Positions 35,313 through 44,710 of a stretch of DNA of 64,000 bases are shown here, one piece after another. The DNA lies in assembly GCF_000024005.1 (NCBI RefSeq), contig NC_013132.1:7434001-7498000 (forward strand). Direction: 5' to 3'. Both the position numbers and the translations under genes were made by a program. This DNA is from Chitinophaga pinensis DSM 2588. GTDB lineage: Bacteria > Bacteroidota > Bacteroidia > Chitinophagales > Chitinophagaceae. How positions within the stretch are numbered: the first letter of the stretch is position 1; the number at the start of each line of letters is the position of its first letter. The notes beneath the pieces were generated by a model, which had not been told where the DNA came from, made no database searches, and saw nothing but the letters and a program-made list of their open reading frames with translations.

Positions 35313-36209
35313 TCAGATATGCCATTTCTTTACTTTTCCATCTACTTTAGTCGTATGACCAAAAATCCTTTTGTTGATCGCTTTTCTGAGTTTGCGGGAA
35401 GAATTACCTGCCATACGCTTCAGCTTTTTTGACAACGTTGGTTTGGTCTGTACTTCCTCCAGTCCGGCGTTCAGTAATTTTTCATGACTATAAAACGCCC
35501 CTTTTCTGACGATCCTGTCCAGCTGCTTCACACACATGTAGCTGTTCACACGTTTCTCAAACAGGCGGCCGCCATACACCGGGTATCGCTCCGTATAGTA
35601 GTGATAATGATTATAGATATCAGCGTGCAGACGCTGTGTTTCCACCATAAAACACTGATCGGAAAAACCGTGTGTATAGAAGAATTCATCATCTTCTCTG
35701 GAAGTATACCAGGTACATTCGATGTTTGTATCTACGCCGCGTGCACTGGCTACGAAAATGTTCCTGTCATTTTCCATACGCTCCACAGATTCATCTATCC
35801 ATGGCACGGAATGCGGTTCGATAAGACAGTCGCCGGTCAGATAAACCAGGTATTTACCCTTTGCAAGAAATACAGCAGTGAGCGGACCTATACTATAGTA
35901 GTAGCCGTCATAAAAATCGAGTCGGAAACTGTTCCGTGTAATAGAGAACTTTTTAAGGATTTCCTCACTGTAATCCTCGCTGAAATAGTAGACGTCAATA
36001 ATGCCTTTCTGTACCGCCTCTTTAGCATACCGTTCAACAGTAAGGCGGTCTTTGACATTATTAATGATCAGACCTCTTTCGAAAAAGTCATAGTTACACT
36101 GCCGGATAATGCGTTCCAGGCGGTTTTCCTTTAGAATGCGCTCCCAATCACCTTCATAACAAATAGTAAAGAAGGATACGGTTTTGCGTTCTTTGGATAT
36201 CATGGTCAT
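35313..36209 (-). CDS. Probable GT-A fold glycosyltransferase (GT2-like)
   Basis: The 298-residue protein opens with KTVSFFTICYEGDWERIL, as GT2-type nucleotide-binding strands do. It has LAKGKYLVYLTGDCLIEP in the position of the acidic sugar-nucleotide/metal site and SARGVDTNIECTWYTS plus DDEFFYTHGFSDQCFMVE in the acceptor half. The C-terminus is strongly basic. No membrane helix or signal peptide is seen. The family is not one I can name with certainty, and the glycosyltransferase call rests on the fold pattern. An alternative start at MISKERK is 6 bp downstream. Confidence 0.6.
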   Translation of the reverse strand: MTMISKERKTVSFFTICYEGDWERILKENRLERIIRQCNYDFFERGLIINNVKDRLTVERYAKEAVQKGIIDVYYFSEDYSEEILKKFSITRNSFRLDFYDGYYYSIGPLTAVFLAKGKYLVYLTGDCLIEPHSVPWIDESVERMENDRNIFVASARGVDTNIECTWYTSREDDEFFYTHGFSDQCFMVETQRLHADIYNHYHYYTERYPVYGGRLFEKRVNSYMCVKQLDRIVRKGAFYSHEKLLNAGLEEVQTKPTLSKKLKRMAGNSSRKLRKAINKRIFGHTTKVDGKVKKWHI

Positions 36210-36622
36210 ATAACGTGTGACAAATTAAGCCGGTTGACAGATACTTCATGATCTGGCATAGATGGTTGATTTCTTCCGATATTAGTTCGCCAATCCGGGA
36301 ATAGTGTTAAAAAGCTGTCGGGCTTTAGTTTTTCGTGAGTAAGAGTCTGTAAGCGTTGTCTGCTTCTCCTCCTTTAACCGGCATAGTGAAACTCCGGCAT
36401 AACTACACATAACAAGCTGATTTCCAGCAGACTAAAGTCAATAGTGATTATTATAATGCAGTAAATGTACGAAATGTCGTGCAGAATAGGACCAGCATAC
36501 CTCCGAAGTACGCAATATATCAGCTGATTCCGCTGTTTGAATCTCCGAATATTTTTACCGGGAAAGTGTAATGAAAGGACGTGAAAAGCTATGTCATTTA
36601 TTATCATAGAATTAGCCTCTTA
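36210..36622. other. 413-bp gap without a supported gene
   Basis: Only short spurious frames are present; a 77-codon minus-strand frame at 36374-36607 has no protein-like features. The region separates two minus-strand genes and holds no clear hairpin terminator. Confidence 0.55.
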
Positions 36623-37243
36623 TCAGGTTAACACCGTTCTGTTCCGCAAACGTTTGTAATGTTCAATATAATAACTGATGTCCAGGGCCGGATTGTATTG
36701 TACCGCATGAAACTCGTTCAGTCTTATCCTGACTATTTTACCATCCTCCAGCAGCAGTACAAGCAGGTATTTGACCACTCTCCCACGCCTGATAACGATA
36801 TAGGTATCCAGTATATTTTCCCATGAATACATGCGTTCGTTGTGCATAATACCGGTCACCTTTATCTCCAGACGGGTATTAGAAAACAGCTCTTTCAGGT
36901 TATCCAGTATAATAAACAGTAACAGACTTCCAGTCAAACAGGCCAGCACAATACCAGTGCCATCCAGGTGATCCTCCCGGAATAGCTGGAACAGGAAAAA
37001 GGAAAACAACAAACCTGGTATAATGATACCAAGTATCAGATTGATCCTGAAAGTACTGGTTTGCAGAAAGAGCTTGCTTGTGTTTACGTCTGCCCTGACC
37101 GCTTCATAGTCTTCACCCGCGATATCTGCGGTTGAACGGATACTGGGTTGCCGGCGGAGTATGCGGCTGAAGATGTTCTGCCGGGCTGATTCCTGTTCAT
37201 ATAACAGCCTGTAAAGCGATTCCTTTAATGCTTCTCTTGTCAT
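36623..37243 (-). CDS. Membrane protein of unknown function with two transmembrane helices
   Basis: The start is taken at ATG 37243 (MTREALKESLYRLLYEQESA); a longer frame to 37303 adds 20 unlikely residues. The 206-residue protein has a charged N-terminal part, two membrane helices (ILGIIIPGLLFSFFLFQLF and GIVLACLTGSLLLFIILDNL), and a C-terminal PH-like beta domain (LEIKVTGIMHNERMYSWENI, then DTYIVIRRG and GKIVRIRLNEF). This layout resembles bacterial PH-domain membrane proteins of unknown role. It lies 162 bp upstream of the OmpA-like gene on the same strand. Confidence 0.65.
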   Translation of the reverse strand: MTREALKESLYRLLYEQESARQNIFSRILRRQPSIRSTADIAGEDYEAVRADVNTSKLFLQTSTFRINLILGIIIPGLLFSFFLFQLFREDHLDGTGIVLACLTGSLLLFIILDNLKELFSNTRLEIKVTGIMHNERMYSWENILDTYIVIRRGRVVKYLLVLLLEDGKIVRIRLNEFHAVQYNPALDISYYIEHYKRLRNRTVLT

Positions 37244-37404
37244 GGTATTATTGGGGATCTTACTATTAATATTTGCTAAGCGGATAGCGGTGTATCCACA
37301 CAATGGTGTTTTCCAGATACAGGCTTCATAGCATTCCTGGCCTGATCACATGGGAGAATGCGGAACAAGGTTTCGTTTACGGGATCCATAGGGGGCGGAT
37401 TATT

Positions 37405-38292
37405 TTATTTCTTTTTCGGCTTATAAATTAATACTTCTACCCGCATATTTTTTAATTTTTCTTCTAAATTCTGTGGATACGGGTAAATCAATTCACTATT
37501 TCCCATACCCCTTGCCGTTATCTTATCGGCAGGTAGCCCATATTGTATCAACAGCTGCTTTACCAGCTTAGCCCTGTTTATAGATAGTTCAAATGGCGGG
37601 GTACCTGGTTCCACTCTAAGATCGGCAGTAAAGTTTACATGTCCCCTTACCTCAAAGGAATAACCATTATACGCTGACAGCAGCTTAGCTGTCTGTTCAA
37701 CGGTATATACGGATGGCGGCATCAGGATAGCCCTGTCAGGTTCAAACAGGATATTCTGTAAGGCAAATTTCTTCACCAGGATCTCATTTGGATGCAGACT
37801 ATCGATGGTACCAGTAGTATTACTCCCGATAGCGTCCATTTCATCCGGACTATCAGCAGATGCTTCTGTTGCCGGCAACTGGCGGCTGATGGCTCCTTTT
37901 TCAACACCCTGTTGCATTGAGGAAGTATTATCGGCACTCTTCTGCCAGCTGATCACCACACAACGGTTGAGCGAGTCAACATGCTCAACAGGAGATAATT
38001 CCCCTTCGTTATGCAGGTAGAAGATTGTCCGGGGATGAAGGCGTTTGAGATAAACACTCACCGCTTTCAGTCGGGCAGCTGCCAGTTGCACGTTATAGGT
38101 AGTAGCACCTATGGTATCAGTATGTCCGCTAAGATCAGCTGTGCCGGTAACGGGAATGGTGTTTAATGTCTGTTTTGCCGTATCGGATAGTTCAGCGCTG
38201 CCAAATGGGAAGTAGATGGAAACCTTTTGCTGAGCGTGTAGGCATATAGTTAAGGACAGGAAAAGAAAGGTAATAGAGAGTATTCTGGACAT
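37405..38292 (-). CDS. OmpA-family protein with two OmpA-like domains
   Basis: From the ATG at 38292, a signal peptide (MSRILSITFLFLSLTICLHA) leads into a first OmpA-like unit (VSIYFPFGSAELSDTAKQTL, then DLSGHTDTIGATTYNVQLAAAR). After a linker comes a second unit (LFEPDRAILMPPSVYTVEQ, FEVRGHVNF, LSINRAKLVKQLLIQYGLP, KITARGMGNSELI). OmpA-C domains bind peptidoglycan. The first unit keeps the TD...R-type ligand residues, while the second has lost the Asp-Ala-x-G core (VNF instead of TD). The protein probably links envelope and cell wall. Confidence 0.85.
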   Translation of the reverse strand: MSRILSITFLFLSLTICLHAQQKVSIYFPFGSAELSDTAKQTLNTIPVTGTADLSGHTDTIGATTYNVQLAAARLKAVSVYLKRLHPRTIFYLHNEGELSPVEHVDSLNRCVVISWQKSADNTSSMQQGVEKGAISRQLPATEASADSPDEMDAIGSNTTGTIDSLHPNEILVKKFALQNILFEPDRAILMPPSVYTVEQTAKLLSAYNGYSFEVRGHVNFTADLRVEPGTPPFELSINRAKLVKQLLIQYGLPADKITARGMGNSELIYPYPQNLEEKLKNMRVEVLIYKPKKK

Positions 38293-38432
38293 AGGTTGGG
38301 TGTGTAATTTATCACAAGGTATAAACAAAAGACAGCTATTTAAGGTTGCTTTTTGCTGCCCTATGGATGAAGGGTCCAGAACACTGATTGGTTGGTGAAA
38401 CTAAAAGCTTTCACGGAACGATAGGAGTTAAC

Positions 38433-38648
38433 TTACAGTTCATCATAGACGATCGTCTCTTCCTTTAAGGCTTTCAGCATCAGCTGCAGTTCATGCTTTA
38501 AACCTTCTTCTGAAGGACATACAGGGACTAATGAATCTATCGTCCAGAAATTGATCTCTCCTTTTTCATTATAAAACACTTCGTGAAGACCATATTCATA
38601 CGCTCCGGATTCACTTTTTCGTTTTATTACGCTGTAATTCCAGGACAT
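38433..38648 (-). CDS. Small conserved hypothetical protein (71 aa)
   Basis: The product starts MSWNYSVIKRKSESGAYEYG and continues LHEVFYNEKGEINFWTIDS, a compact alpha/beta protein of a kind found in many bacteria without known function. It is acidic, with no signal peptide. The gene stands alone between the OmpA-like gene and tRNA-His. Confidence 0.65.
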   Translation of the reverse strand: MSWNYSVIKRKSESGAYEYGLHEVFYNEKGEINFWTIDSLVPVCPSEEGLKHELQLMLKALKEETIVYDEL

Positions 38649-38702
38649 CTGTTTTTATTTTTTATCTGCTGAAACCTTTGCCCAACAAGAGTTACGGGCA
38701 TA

Positions 38703-38734
38703 AAAAAAGGCAGCTGTTTTCAAGCTGCCTTTTT
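38703..38734. terminator. tRNA-His terminator
   Basis: The stem AAAAAGGCAGCT / AGCTGCCTTTTT has a loop of about 8 nt and lies just after the 3' end of the tRNA on the minus strand. Confidence 0.8.
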
Positions 38735-38739
38735 AACCG

Positions 38740-38814
38740 GGTGATTGAGGGGTCTCGAACCCCCGACCCTCAGAACCACAATCTGATGCTCTAACCAACT
38801 GAGCTACAACCACC
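38740..38814 (-). tRNA. tRNA-His (anticodon GTG)
   Basis: The minus strand folds as a complete cloverleaf: acceptor GTGGTTG with CAATCAC, D arm GCTC-AGTTGGTTA-GAGC, anticodon arm CAGATTGTGGTTCTG with GTG at positions 34-36, and T arm CGGGGGTTCGAGACCCC. The extra G at position -1 opposite C73 is the tRNA-His identity pair. CCA is not encoded. Confidence 0.97.
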
Positions 38815-38846
38815 GTTTGTGTGACCGTTTTGTTTCGATCGGGATG

Positions 38847-38879
38847 CAAAGATAGCAAAATACTTTTCTAAGTTCCAAA
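38847..38879 (-). promoter_or_regulatory. Promoter of tRNA-His (Bacteroidota -33/-7 type)
   Basis: On the minus strand, TTTG (38876-38879) and TATCTTTG (38847-38854) are separated by 21 nt, matching the TTTG-N19-21-TAnnTTTG consensus. Transcription would start about 25 nt before the mature tRNA. Confidence 0.6.
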
Positions 38880-38920
38880 TAATTTCTTCTTTCTTTGTAA
38901 AATAATTAAAAATCTCATTG

Positions 38921-39481
38921 ATGTCAGTGTACTTCATTCCGCTCTTAACCGCGCTAGCAGGCTGGTTTACAAACAAAATAACCATCTCTCTGCTGTTGAA
39001 TATTTTTTCAAAAAAGCAACAACAATTTGCTGATCAGGTAGCAGATTTTGTCTCAAAACAACTTTTTTCCTTCGACGATATTCGTCGTCAATTAGCCGAA
39101 CCAGAGAAAATAAAAAGTATGATTCCGGTAGTTGAAGTACATATGGATACTTTTCTGCGGGAAAAATTACCGGAGGCAATGCCTGTATTTAAAATGTTCA
39201 TCGGAGACAGCACCATCCAGCAAGTAAAGAAGGTGTTGGTCGCAGAACTGGATAACATGTTTCCTGAAATTATAGATCAGTATCTGCAGCATACCGCAAA
39301 AGAACTGGATGTACGACAGCTGATCAGCAGGAAAATAATGGGTATCTCCGGCGAACAGTTAAAAGAACAGATCAAAGGTTCGCTCAGGAAAGAACTGCGG
39401 ATGGCTGAACTGGCAGGCGCGCTTTTCGGTCTTGTAATCGGATTATTACAGTTAATGATTGCCCTACACCACACTAACTGA
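38921..39481 (+). CDS. DUF445 family membrane protein
   Basis: The ATG at 38921 opens FIPLLTALAGWFTNKITISLLL, the membrane helix and NK-x-LA/T-like motif that starts DUF445 proteins. The middle is helical (FVSKQLFSFDDIRRQLAEPE), and a second membrane helix (LAGALFGLVIGLLQLMIAL) ends the protein. At 187 residues it is a short member of the family. The function is unknown; both ends in the membrane with a helical periplasmic or cytoplasmic part is the usual layout. It is divergent from tRNA-His. Confidence 0.8.
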   Translation: MSVYFIPLLTALAGWFTNKITISLLLNIFSKKQQQFADQVADFVSKQLFSFDDIRRQLAEPEKIKSMIPVVEVHMDTFLREKLPEAMPVFKMFIGDSTIQQVKKVLVAELDNMFPEIIDQYLQHTAKELDVRQLISRKIMGISGEQLKEQIKGSLRKELRMAELAGALFGLVIGLLQLMIALHHTN

Positions 39482-39521
39482 CCATTCATCATAAATAGCA
39501 ATAGTTTCTATATGAGATAAA

Positions 39522-39529
39522 TATTTTTG
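39522..39529 (+). promoter_or_regulatory. Candidate -7 element (TATTTTTG) for the barrel gene
   Basis: TATTTTTG matches TAnnTTTG and lies 46 nt before the ATG at 39576. A proper -33 TTTG is not evident. Confidence 0.35.
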
Positions 39530-39575
39530 TCTCTGGTCTCAACAATTTAGGTCTCAATTAACACCCTTATCCTGC

Positions 39576-42056
39576 ATGCTGAAACGTTTGCTGCTGTCAG
39601 CATTACTATGCTATGCCGGTACAGCTATTGCTCAAACCGGTCCTAATTCCACAAAACTTGTTGGTAAAGCAGTAGATGCTGTTACCGGCAAACCCGTTGA
39701 ATATGCTTCTGTTGTATTATTACATCCACAGGATTCTTCTGTGGTGACAGGCATGTATACCCAGCCGGATGGCGATTTCACCTTCAACAAGGTTGCCGAA
39801 GGCAACTATGTATTGCGTGTCACTTTTATGGGATACGATAAACTCGTGAAAGCCGTAAAGGTCGTACCCAACAAACCCACACAGTTTGTAGGCACCGTAC
39901 GATTGCAGCCTGCGGGTAAGGTGTTAGCGACAGTAGAGATCAAATCTGAGAAACCCGCATTCTCCATGCAGATCGACCGTCAGGTATTTGACGCCGGCAG
40001 TATGATCACTGCAGAAGGCGGTACAGGAACTGATGTATTAAAGAATGTACCCAGCGTAGATATTGACATTGATGATAACATTACACTGCGGGGTAAGAGC
40101 GTAACCATCTATGTAGATGGCAAGCCCTCTCCTTTCGGAGACGCTAAGACGGCCTTACAGATGATACCTGCATCTACCATTGACAGAGTAGAAGTGATCA
40201 ATAACCCTTCTGCCAAATTTGAGGCACAAGGCGGTGGCGGTATTATTAATATCGTACTGAAAAAGGACAAAGCCATTGGTTATAATGTGATGTTCAACGC
40301 CGGGGTAGCTACCCGCGGACAACTAACCGGCAACGCCAATGCCAATCTGCGGATCCGGAAGTTTAACTTCTTCGCCAACTACAACGGCCGTTATGCAAGA
40401 ACGGTAGGATCAGGTTACAGCAACCGCCAGAACCTGATCGTGGATAGCGCAGGTACCGCATTTTTCACACAGGACAGCCGGAATAAAAACAGCAATGGTG
40501 GCAATGGCGGCCGTATCGGACTGGATTATTTCCTCGATGATTATAACACCTTTACCATCGCACAGGGCCTGAATCTCAATACCGGCAACAGTGCAGATGA
40601 CATTATGCTGGACTACCTCGATGCCAAAAGACTGGCCATCAAAAACGGAGAACGTCATAACAGCAGCGATTATCGTAGTCCGAATAACAATACCAGTCTG
40701 AACTTCCGGCATACCACCGACAAACAAAACGAGGAATGGACGGCTTACATCAGTTACAGCAATAACAGAAGCAGGAATTACAGTAACTACAGTACCTTGT
40801 ATAAGTTTGCCAACGGCACGCCCGATGACAATGATATACAGCGGAATGTAGGCAATTCAAAGAACCAGTTCTGGAACATACAGACCGACTACACCACGCC
40901 AGTAGGCAAGAAAGGTAAATTTGAGACAGGTGCCAAGGTGACCCTGCGGAGCAATGACAATGACTACATTGCGCAATTATTCAACCAGACGAGCCAGCAG
41001 TTTGAACAAAGCCTGAGCCTTTCCAATACTTATTATTATAAGGAAGACATCTATGGCGGCTATTTCAACTTTTCCAATGCGATCGGCAACCTGGGCTACC
41101 AGGTAGGCGCACGTGTGGAACAGGCATACCTCCATGGCTTCTCCTATACAAAGGATACCTCTGTGAATAACCGTTTCCTGAACGTGTTCCCGAGTGTGTT
41201 CCTGAAATATAACCTGCCGCATAACGAGAATCAGAGCCTGATATTCAACTATTCTACCCGGGTAGATAGACCAGGATTCGATCAGTTGCTGCCTTATGTC
41301 AACAATTCCGATCCGCAGAATATCCGGGTAGGTAATCCTGAACTGAAGCCTTCGCTGACACATAAATTTGAAGCGAACTACTCCAGGTACTTCCCGAATA
41401 CCAAAGATTACCTGAGCACAGGCGTTTACTATTCGCAGGCGAACGACGACATCGATCGTATCAGTTTACTGGATACTACTACCGGCGTAACCACCACCCG
41501 TCCGATGAACCTGGCGACAGACAAGGACTGGGGCGCTAATTTCACCTATAACCTGCATATCATCCCGCGCTGGAATGTGACGACCAACCTGAATATGGAG
41601 TACAGCAAGCTGACAGGAGCCAATGTGAATAATGAGTATGTTACTTATGGTATTACAGTCAATTCCAACGTCAGACTGCCAGGAAAGGTAAGTATGCAGG
41701 TGAACGGACATTACCGTTCTCCACGGGTACAGCCGCAGGGTACATTTAAAGCGATGAACGGGGTCGATATGGGTATCAGGAAAGAGATGCTGAAAAACAA
41801 TGCGTTAGCGATTTCTCTGAATATCACGGATGTATTGAATACCCAGAATTACAGTTCGCATTACGAAACAGACGCTTTCATACAGGATTATACCCGTAAA
41901 AGAACCACCCGCTTCATCCGTCTGAACATACGATACCGTTTTGGCAAAATGGATCCGGATATGTTCAAGAAAAAGAAGAAACAGGAGGTACCAGAAGAGG
42001 AAGCGGATGACAAGGATAAGGAGAAAGATCGAAAACCTGCTGACAGCAGATTATAA
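39576..42056 (+). CDS. TonB-receptor-like outer-membrane beta-barrel protein
   Basis: The 826 residues comprise a signal peptide (to AIAQT), a carboxypeptidase-regulatory-like beta-sandwich (LVGKAVDAVTGKPVEYASVV, residues about 28-115), a plug domain (GTDVLKNVPSVDIDIDDNIT, then LRGKSVTIYVDGKP and INNPSAKFEAQGGGGIINIV) and the outer-membrane-beta-barrel family domain to the end (PEL-x2-SLTHKFEANYSRYFP, RFIRLNIRYRFGK). A Lys/Glu-rich tail follows the last strand. No SusD partner is adjacent, so it belongs to the stand-alone barrel family rather than a SusCD pair. Its ligand is unknown. Its stop overlaps the convergent pcm gene by 6 bp. Confidence 0.92.
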   Translation: MLKRLLLSALLCYAGTAIAQTGPNSTKLVGKAVDAVTGKPVEYASVVLLHPQDSSVVTGMYTQPDGDFTFNKVAEGNYVLRVTFMGYDKLVKAVKVVPNKPTQFVGTVRLQPAGKVLATVEIKSEKPAFSMQIDRQVFDAGSMITAEGGTGTDVLKNVPSVDIDIDDNITLRGKSVTIYVDGKPSPFGDAKTALQMIPASTIDRVEVINNPSAKFEAQGGGGIINIVLKKDKAIGYNVMFNAGVATRGQLTGNANANLRIRKFNFFANYNGRYARTVGSGYSNRQNLIVDSAGTAFFTQDSRNKNSNGGNGGRIGLDYFLDDYNTFTIAQGLNLNTGNSADDIMLDYLDAKRLAIKNGERHNSSDYRSPNNNTSLNFRHTTDKQNEEWTAYISYSNNRSRNYSNYSTLYKFANGTPDDNDIQRNVGNSKNQFWNIQTDYTTPVGKKGKFETGAKVTLRSNDNDYIAQLFNQTSQQFEQSLSLSNTYYYKEDIYGGYFNFSNAIGNLGYQVGARVEQAYLHGFSYTKDTSVNNRFLNVFPSVFLKYNLPHNENQSLIFNYSTRVDRPGFDQLLPYVNNSDPQNIRVGNPELKPSLTHKFEANYSRYFPNTKDYLSTGVYYSQANDDIDRISLLDTTTGVTTTRPMNLATDKDWGANFTYNLHIIPRWNVTTNLNMEYSKLTGANVNNEYVTYGITVNSNVRLPGKVSMQVNGHYRSPRVQPQGTFKAMNGVDMGIRKEMLKNNALAISLNITDVLNTQNYSSHYETDAFIQDYTRKRTTRFIRLNIRYRFGKMDPDMFKKKKKQEVPEEEADDKDKEKDRKPADSRL

Positions 42057-42725
42057 TGTCTTACCTGCCAGCATAGGAACAAAGGAAAAGTTATCAAACA
42101 TTTCCTGATCGTAGTCCGTTTCACTGACCTTGGTGATACGCAGCATACGCTGTACTTCCTGACCACCCACCGGGATGACCATTTTTCCACCAACTTTCAT
42201 CTGTTGCAGTAGTTTTTCAGGTATCTGAGGGGCGGCTGCCGTTACCAGCACCTTATCAAAAGGGGCGTAGGTAGGTAGTCCTTCATAACCATCTCCGTAG
42301 AAGAAGCGGAGGGTCGGGTATTTTGACTTAAACGGGAATTGCTTTACCTGGTCAAATAATTTCTTCTGACGTTCAATTGTGAATACATTCACTTTCAGCT
42401 CACCCAGCACACAAGCCTGGTAGCCGCTGCCTGTTCCTATTTCAAGTACTTTTTCATAGGGTTTCAGTTCCAGTAACTGGGACTGATAAGCCACAGTATA
42501 GGGTTGGGAAATGGTCTGCCCTTCCCCGATGGGGAAAGCCCGGTCTTCGTAGGCAATGCCTTCAAATGCTGTATCCAGGAAAAAATGCCGTGGGATGTTG
42601 TTGATAGCTGTTAATACGTTTTCGTCAGTAATGCCCTTTTGTCGGATACTATCGACCAGCTGCCTGCGCAATCCTTTTTGCTTATAAGAATCTTCGAACC
42701 GCCTCATAGGCGCAAAATTAACCAA
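42051..42725 (-). CDS. pcm: Protein-L-isoaspartate O-methyltransferase
   Basis: The 224 residues carry the Pcm signature: GEGQTISQPYTVAYQSQLL, motif I VLEIGTGSGYQACVLGEL, motif II VFTIERQKKLFDQ, YGDGYEGLPTYAPFDKVLVT and AAAPQIPEKLLQQMKVGGKM, ending with VPMLAGK. The enzyme methylates isoaspartyl residues in damaged proteins so they can revert to Asp. The reading frame is complete and of normal length. It ends inside the last codons of the convergent barrel gene (6-bp overlap), with no terminator between them. Confidence 0.95.
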   Translation of the reverse strand: MVNFAPMRRFEDSYKQKGLRRQLVDSIRQKGITDENVLTAINNIPRHFFLDTAFEGIAYEDRAFPIGEGQTISQPYTVAYQSQLLELKPYEKVLEIGTGSGYQACVLGELKVNVFTIERQKKLFDQVKQFPFKSKYPTLRFFYGDGYEGLPTYAPFDKVLVTAAAPQIPEKLLQQMKVGGKMVIPVGGQEVQRMLRITKVSETDYDQEMFDNFSFVPMLAGKTL

Positions 42726-42906
42726 TAGACAGAATTTTTAACTATGTGTGGAATATTTCCTATTTATCAACATCCCCTTTTTTTCGGAGCGGCAGAGTTG
42801 GTTTGAAAATTGCTGAGTCTTTTACCCGGTTTTTATTTTGTCCGGATTTTAGCTTTAATTTACAAACTTGTTTTTGATAAATAAGAAAACAAACCTCAAT
42901 CGTTCT

Positions 42907-44631
42907 ATGGATAATATTATTGAAAGTAAGGTATCACAATGGCTGGATGGCCAATTTGACGCGGAAACCGTAGCCGCAGTCAAAAAATTGCAGCAGGAGA
43001 ACCCCGATGAACTGGCTGACGCATTTTACCGCAACCTGGAATTTGGCACAGGTGGTTTACGCGGTATCATGGGAGTAGGTACAAACCGTATGAATAAATA
43101 TACGGTAGGTATGGCTACTCAGGGATTTGCCAACTACCTGAAACAGACCTTCACCGGAGAAATCAAGTTCGTTATTGCCCATGACAGCCGTAACAACAGC
43201 CGCTATTTTGCAGAAGTAGCTGCTAATGTACTGGCAGCCAACGGCATCAAAGTATTCCTGTTTGAAAGCCTCCGCCCTACTCCGGAACTGTCTTTCGCTA
43301 TCCGTCACCTGGCCGCCAATGGTGGTATCGTACTGACAGCGTCTCACAATCCGAAAGAGTACAACGGTTACAAAGCTTACTGGAACGACGGCGCCCAGCT
43401 GGTACCTCCACACGACAAAAATGTTATCCGTGAAGTAGAAAAGATCGCTTCTATTAATGAAGTGAAATGGTCCGGCGGCGAAGCCAACATCACCCTGATA
43501 GGCAAAGAGGTCGATGAAGCTTATCTCCAGATGCTGAAAGGACTCAGCATTCAGCCGGATGTTATTAAAGAACAGCACGATCTTAAAATAGTATATACCC
43601 CGATCCACGGTACCGGTATCACCCTGGCGCCTGAGATCCTGAAACGTTATGGTTTCACCAATGTACATGTGGTAGAAGAGCAATCCACTCCGGATGGTAA
43701 CTTCCCTACGGTTGTTTATCCTAACCCGGAAGAATCTGAAGCCATGAGCATTGGTCTGAAGAAAGCAAAAGAACTGGACGCGGCAATCCTCCTGGGTACG
43801 GATCCGGATTCTGACCGTGTAGGTATTGCTGTGAAAGACCTGAAAGGAGAATGGGTACTGCTGAATGGTAACCAGACGGCGGTATTGCTGTTCAACTATA
43901 TTATAGAAGGCCGCAGACAGAAAGGACTGGCAGGTAGCACAGACTACGTTTGTAAAACTGTCGTTACTTCCGACCTGATCGACGTATTCGCTGCACAGAA
44001 CAACGTGAAATGCTATAACGTACTGACAGGCTTCAAATGGATCGCTGACCTGATCAGAGAAAAAGAAGGTAAAGAGCAGTTCATCTGTGGTGGTGAGGAA
44101 TCTTATGGTTACATGATTGGCGACAACGTACGTGATAAAGACGCTATCGCTTCTGTAGCCCTGATCTGTGAAATGGCTGCTTATGCGGCGAGCCAGGGAA
44201 GATCACTGTATGAACAACTGATCGATATCTACGTAAAATACGGTTATTATAAAGAGAACCTGATCTCCATTACCAAGAAAGGTATGAAAGGAGCAGAGGA
44301 AATCGCTGACATGATGCGTGGTTATCGTGAGAATCCACCAACCACTATCAACGGTTCTAAGGTAGTTACCTTATATGATTATGAACTGCAGCAGGTGAAG
44401 TCACTGAACAACGGTGAAGTGAAGCCGATCAATCTCCCTAAATCCAACGTACTGCAGTTTGTACTGGAAGATGGCAGCAAGATCTCTGCACGTCCTTCAG
44501 GTACAGAACCTAAGATCAAATTCTACTTCAGCGTAAACCAGGCACTGGAAAATGCAGCTGGTTTTGATGCTGCAACCAAAGCGCTTGATCAGAAAGTGGA
44601 GAATATCATTAAAGATATGAAGCTGAAATAA
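42907..44631 (+). CDS. Phosphoglucomutase/phosphomannomutase family phospho-sugar mutase
   Basis: From ATG 42907 (MDNIIESKVSQWLDGQFDAE; a TTG start at 42868 is rejected) the 574-residue enzyme has all four alpha-D-phosphohexomutase motifs: the phosphoserine loop LTASHNPKEYNGYK, the Mg2+ site GTDPDSDRVGIAV, the sugar-binding CGGEESYGYMIGDNVRD, and the phosphate-binding RPSGTEPKIKFYF. This longer subfamily (PgmB/PGM2-like) interconverts glucose-1-phosphate and glucose-6-phosphate or the pentose equivalents. The gene is monocistronic, followed by a strong hairpin. Confidence 0.95.
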   Translation: MDNIIESKVSQWLDGQFDAETVAAVKKLQQENPDELADAFYRNLEFGTGGLRGIMGVGTNRMNKYTVGMATQGFANYLKQTFTGEIKFVIAHDSRNNSRYFAEVAANVLAANGIKVFLFESLRPTPELSFAIRHLAANGGIVLTASHNPKEYNGYKAYWNDGAQLVPPHDKNVIREVEKIASINEVKWSGGEANITLIGKEVDEAYLQMLKGLSIQPDVIKEQHDLKIVYTPIHGTGITLAPEILKRYGFTNVHVVEEQSTPDGNFPTVVYPNPEESEAMSIGLKKAKELDAAILLGTDPDSDRVGIAVKDLKGEWVLLNGNQTAVLLFNYIIEGRRQKGLAGSTDYVCKTVVTSDLIDVFAAQNNVKCYNVLTGFKWIADLIREKEGKEQFICGGEESYGYMIGDNVRDKDAIASVALICEMAAYAASQGRSLYEQLIDIYVKYGYYKENLISITKKGMKGAEEIADMMRGYRENPPTTINGSKVVTLYDYELQQVKSLNNGEVKPINLPKSNVLQFVLEDGSKISARPSGTEPKIKFYFSVNQALENAAGFDAATKALDQKVENIIKDMKLK

Positions 44632-44646
44632 GCTTCCACATAAAAG

Positions 44647-44688
44647 AAGTCCCGGTACGACCTGATAGGATGTACCGGGACTTTTTAT
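44647..44688. terminator. Bidirectional hairpin terminator
   Basis: The 12-bp stem AAGTCCCGGTAC / GTACCGGGACTT has a 13-nt loop and a T-rich tail. It lies between the convergent mutase and phosphoribosyltransferase genes. Confidence 0.8.
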
Positions 44689-44710
44689 TGTAGCAATGAT
44701 TTGTAGTCAG

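Noticed and set aside
35484..36134. 216-codon plus-strand frame over the glycosyltransferase-like gene
   Set aside because: The minus-strand frame is longer and has a GT-A-like pattern; the plus frame has no recognisable features.
36374..36607. 77-codon minus-strand frame in the 36.2-36.6 kb gap
   Set aside because: No start signal or protein-like pattern; probably random open frame in AT-rich DNA.
43057..43683. 208-codon minus-strand frame over the phosphoglucomutase gene
   Set aside because: Shadow of a gene with all four mutase motifs.
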